Below, piece by piece: positions 62,341-64,000 of a stretch of DNA of 64,000 nucleotides. The notes under the pieces are model-generated. The model was given only the letters and a program-made list of their open reading frames with translations. It was not told the origin of the DNA and did not search any database. Position 1 is the stretch's first letter. Every line of letters starts with the position of its first letter. Position numbers and translations under genes: made by a program. Origin of the DNA: Pseudomonas sp. ok272. Its GTDB lineage: Bacteria; Pseudomonadota; Gammaproteobacteria; Pseudomonadales; Pseudomonadaceae. The DNA lies in the NCBI RefSeq assembly GCF_900109995.1, contig NZ_FOCB01000001.1, positions 562,819 through 626,818 of the forward strand, in the 5' to 3' direction.

Positions 62341-64000
62341 CTAGACAGCCGCAGAGCCGACACGGCCCTTGCGCAGTGCATCGATAACCGCTTCTTTCGG
62401 GCCGTCGGCGACGATCCGTCCGTTGTCCAGCACCACCAGCCGATCCACCAGGCTGAGCATCGACGTGCGATGGGTGACGAGCAGCAAGGTCTTGCCCTGG
62501 ACCACGCCATGGAGCTTCTGGCGCAACTGGTCTTCGCTGCTGTTGTCCATGGCGCTGGTGGGTTCGTCGAGCACCATGATCGGCGGGTCCAGCAACAGCG
62601 CCCGGGCCAGCAGCACGGCCTGGCGCTGGCCGCCGGACAGCAGTTGGCCGCGTTCACCCACCGGGCGGTCGAAACCATGGGGGTGCTGGCGGGCCAGTTC
62701 GGTGACGCCGGTCAGCTCGGCGACTTCGAGCATCCGCGAGTCGCTGATGTAGCGCGCGCCCAGGGTCAGGTTGTCGCGCAGGCTGCCGGCCAGTAGGGGC
62801 AAGTCGTGGGCAACGTAGCCAATTTGTTGGCGCAGGTCGGCGATGTCCAGTTGCCGCAGGTCCAGGCCGTCAATCAGCAACTGCCCTTCGTCCGGCGTAT
62901 AGAAGCCCATCACCAGGCGGGCCAAGGTGCTTTTGCCCGAGCCGCTGCGGCCGATGATGCCGATGCGCTCGCCGGGTTTGACGCTGAAGCTGACATTGGC
63001 CAGGGCTGGCGCCGGTTGGCCGTTGTAGTGGAAGGTCACGCCGACCACGTCCAGCGCGCCCTTGAGTTGGGTGCGCTCCAGGGGCTGCTGCCCGGTATCG
63101 CGCTCCTGGGGCAGGGACATCAGCGCATCGGTGCTTTTCATGGTCAGTTGGGCTTGCTGATAGCGGGTGATCAACCCGGCGATCTGCCCCAGCGGCGAGA
63201 GCACACGGCTGCCGAGCATGTAGGTGGCCACCAGGGCACCGACGCTGAGGTTGCCGGCGATGATGCTGTAGACCCCGGCGACGATGGTCGCCATCCCGCA
63301 CAGTTGTTGGATGAACAGGGTGCCGTTGGTGGCCAGCGCCGAGAGATTGCGCGCGTGGCTGTCCAGGCGGGTGAGGGCGCCGTGGGTGCTTTCCCAGCGG
63401 TGCTGGCGCTCGCTCTCGGCGCTGCAGGCCTTGAGGGTTTCCAGGCCGCCGAGGGTTTCAATCAGCAGCGCCTGGCGTTCGGCGCCCAGGCTCAGGCTCT
63501 TTTGCACGGTGTCACGCAGGCGCATCTGAATCACCATCGCAAAAACAATGGTGATCGGGAACGCCAGCAGCGGGATCAGCACCAGCCAGCCGCCGAGCAG
63601 GCCGATCACCACCAGCATCAGGACGGCAAACGGCAGGTCGATCAGGCTGGTCAGGGTCACGGCGGTGAGGAATTCGCGCAGACCCTGGAAGTCGTGGATG
63701 CTCTGGGCAAAGCCGCCGATGGTGGTCGGCCGGGCCTTCATCGACATGCCCGTGATGCGCTCGAACAAGGTTGCCGAAAGGATCACGTCGGTCTTCTTGC
63801 CGGCCGTGTCCAGCAAGTGCGCACGCACCACCCGCAGCACCAGTTCGAAGCCGGTGCCGATGAACAAACCGATGGCCAGCACCCACAGGGTCGACGTGGC
63901 CTGGTTCGGCACCACGCGGTCGTAGGTCTGCATGACGAACAGCGGCACCATCAGGCCCAGCAGGTTGATCAGGAAACTGGCCAGGATCGCGTCGCTGTAC
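62341..64000 (-). CDS. Type I secretion ABC transporter (LapB/HlyB-like), 5' end outside window
   Basis: The frame is open to the right edge, so the N-terminal part (in LapB-like proteins an inactive C39 peptidase-like domain) is missing. Visible are the membrane domain (NQATSTLWVLAIGLFIGTGFELVLRVVRAH and further helices) and the ATPase: Walker A GRSGSGKST, signature LLSGGQRQAVLLAR, Walker B PIMVLDEPTSAMD and the H-loop THRTS. It probably exports a large RTX-type adhesin together with the adaptor downstream. The adhesin gene is not in this window. Confidence 0.9.
   Translation of the reverse strand, partial: YSDAILASFLINLLGLMVPLFVMQTYDRVVPNQATSTLWVLAIGLFIGTGFELVLRVVRAHLLDTAGKKTDVILSATLFERITGMSMKARPTTIGGFAQSIHDFQGLREFLTAVTLTSLIDLPFAVLMLVVIGLLGGWLVLIPLLAFPITIVFAMVIQMRLRDTVQKSLSLGAERQALLIETLGGLETLKACSAESERQHRWESTHGALTRLDSHARNLSALATNGTLFIQQLCGMATIVAGVYSIIAGNLSVGALVATYMLGSRVLSPLGQIAGLITRYQQAQLTMKSTDALMSLPQERDTGQQPLERTQLKGALDVVGVTFHYNGQPAPALANVSFSVKPGERIGIIGRSGSGKSTLARLVMGFYTPDEGQLLIDGLDLRQLDIADLRQQIGYVAHDLPLLAGSLRDNLTLGARYISDSRMLEVAELTGVTELARQHPHGFDRPVGERGQLLSGGQRQAVLLARALLLDPPIMVLDEPTSAMDNSSEDQLRQKLHGVVQGKTLLLVTHRTSMLSLVDRLVVLDNGRIVADGPKEAVIDALRKGRVGSAAV

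Overview
The window is chromosomal DNA of a Pseudomonas, most likely of the P. fluorescens group. Three things point there. The GC is high, with G/C-ending codons. Gene content and order match pseudomonads as I know them: an OprO/OprP porin beside a FabH-like synthase with an ECF sigma/anti-sigma pair, the guanidinobutyrase (gbu) locus, a LapB/LapC-type exporter, and AceK and HrpA as neighbours. The gaps are dotted with REP/REPIN palindromes of the 'GTGGGAGCGAGCCTGCTCGC' kind. I saw no tRNA, rRNA, insertion sequence, prophage, CRISPR array or replication origin.

Layout. 1-1625: two genes of unknown function, the first cut by the window edge. 2008-6742: a glutamine-synthetase-like polyamine ligase, a methyltransferase, RNase D with YcgL, and a 2-hydroxyacid dehydrogenase. 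6757-17619: small housekeeping genes (nitroreductase, YcgN, DUF2892, SpoU-type methylase, YajD), a degenerate M61-like exported protein, an OprP-type porin followed by a secreted ParB-fold protein, a spermidine-synthase-like protein, a lone cyclic-nucleotide-binding protein and oligopeptidase B. 17719-21977: a membrane protein, a class II amidotransferase, a DUF2937 protein and the translationally coupled 5-oxoprolinase operon pxpABC. 22082-24117: a MoxR/VWA pair. 24286-25035: a DUF4160/DUF2442-HTH pair behind a perfect palindrome. 25135-35374: cysK, lpxO, a doubly frameshifted GNAT gene, an EamA exporter, aceK and hrpA.

36046-39574: a KAS III-like gene, an ECF sigma factor and a zinc-finger anti-sigma overlap end to end, followed by a second OprO/OprP porin with a partial Pho-box-like sequence upstream. 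39723-53813: a FemAB-like protein, aquaporin, an ABC exporter, cyclophilin with a hydrolase, a LysR regulator divergent from a small exported protein and azoreductase, a mechanosensitive channel, a DEAD-box helicase, a small SutA-reminiscent protein, CvfB and two EamA permeases. 54352-60281: the gbu locus (sodium symporter, NCS1 permease, NTF2-like protein, guanidinobutyrase) and its divergent LysR regulator, with a good LysR-type inverted repeat between them. 60284-64000: a DTW-domain enzyme and the adaptor and ATPase genes of a type I exporter that runs off the right edge.

The items I would follow up first are the DUF4160/DUF2442-HTH module with its palindrome, the KAS III-sigma-anti-sigma unit, the porin/ParB-fold pair, the catalytically dead-looking M61 homologue, and a REPIN sitting inside a 22-base inverted repeat near 59.1 kb.
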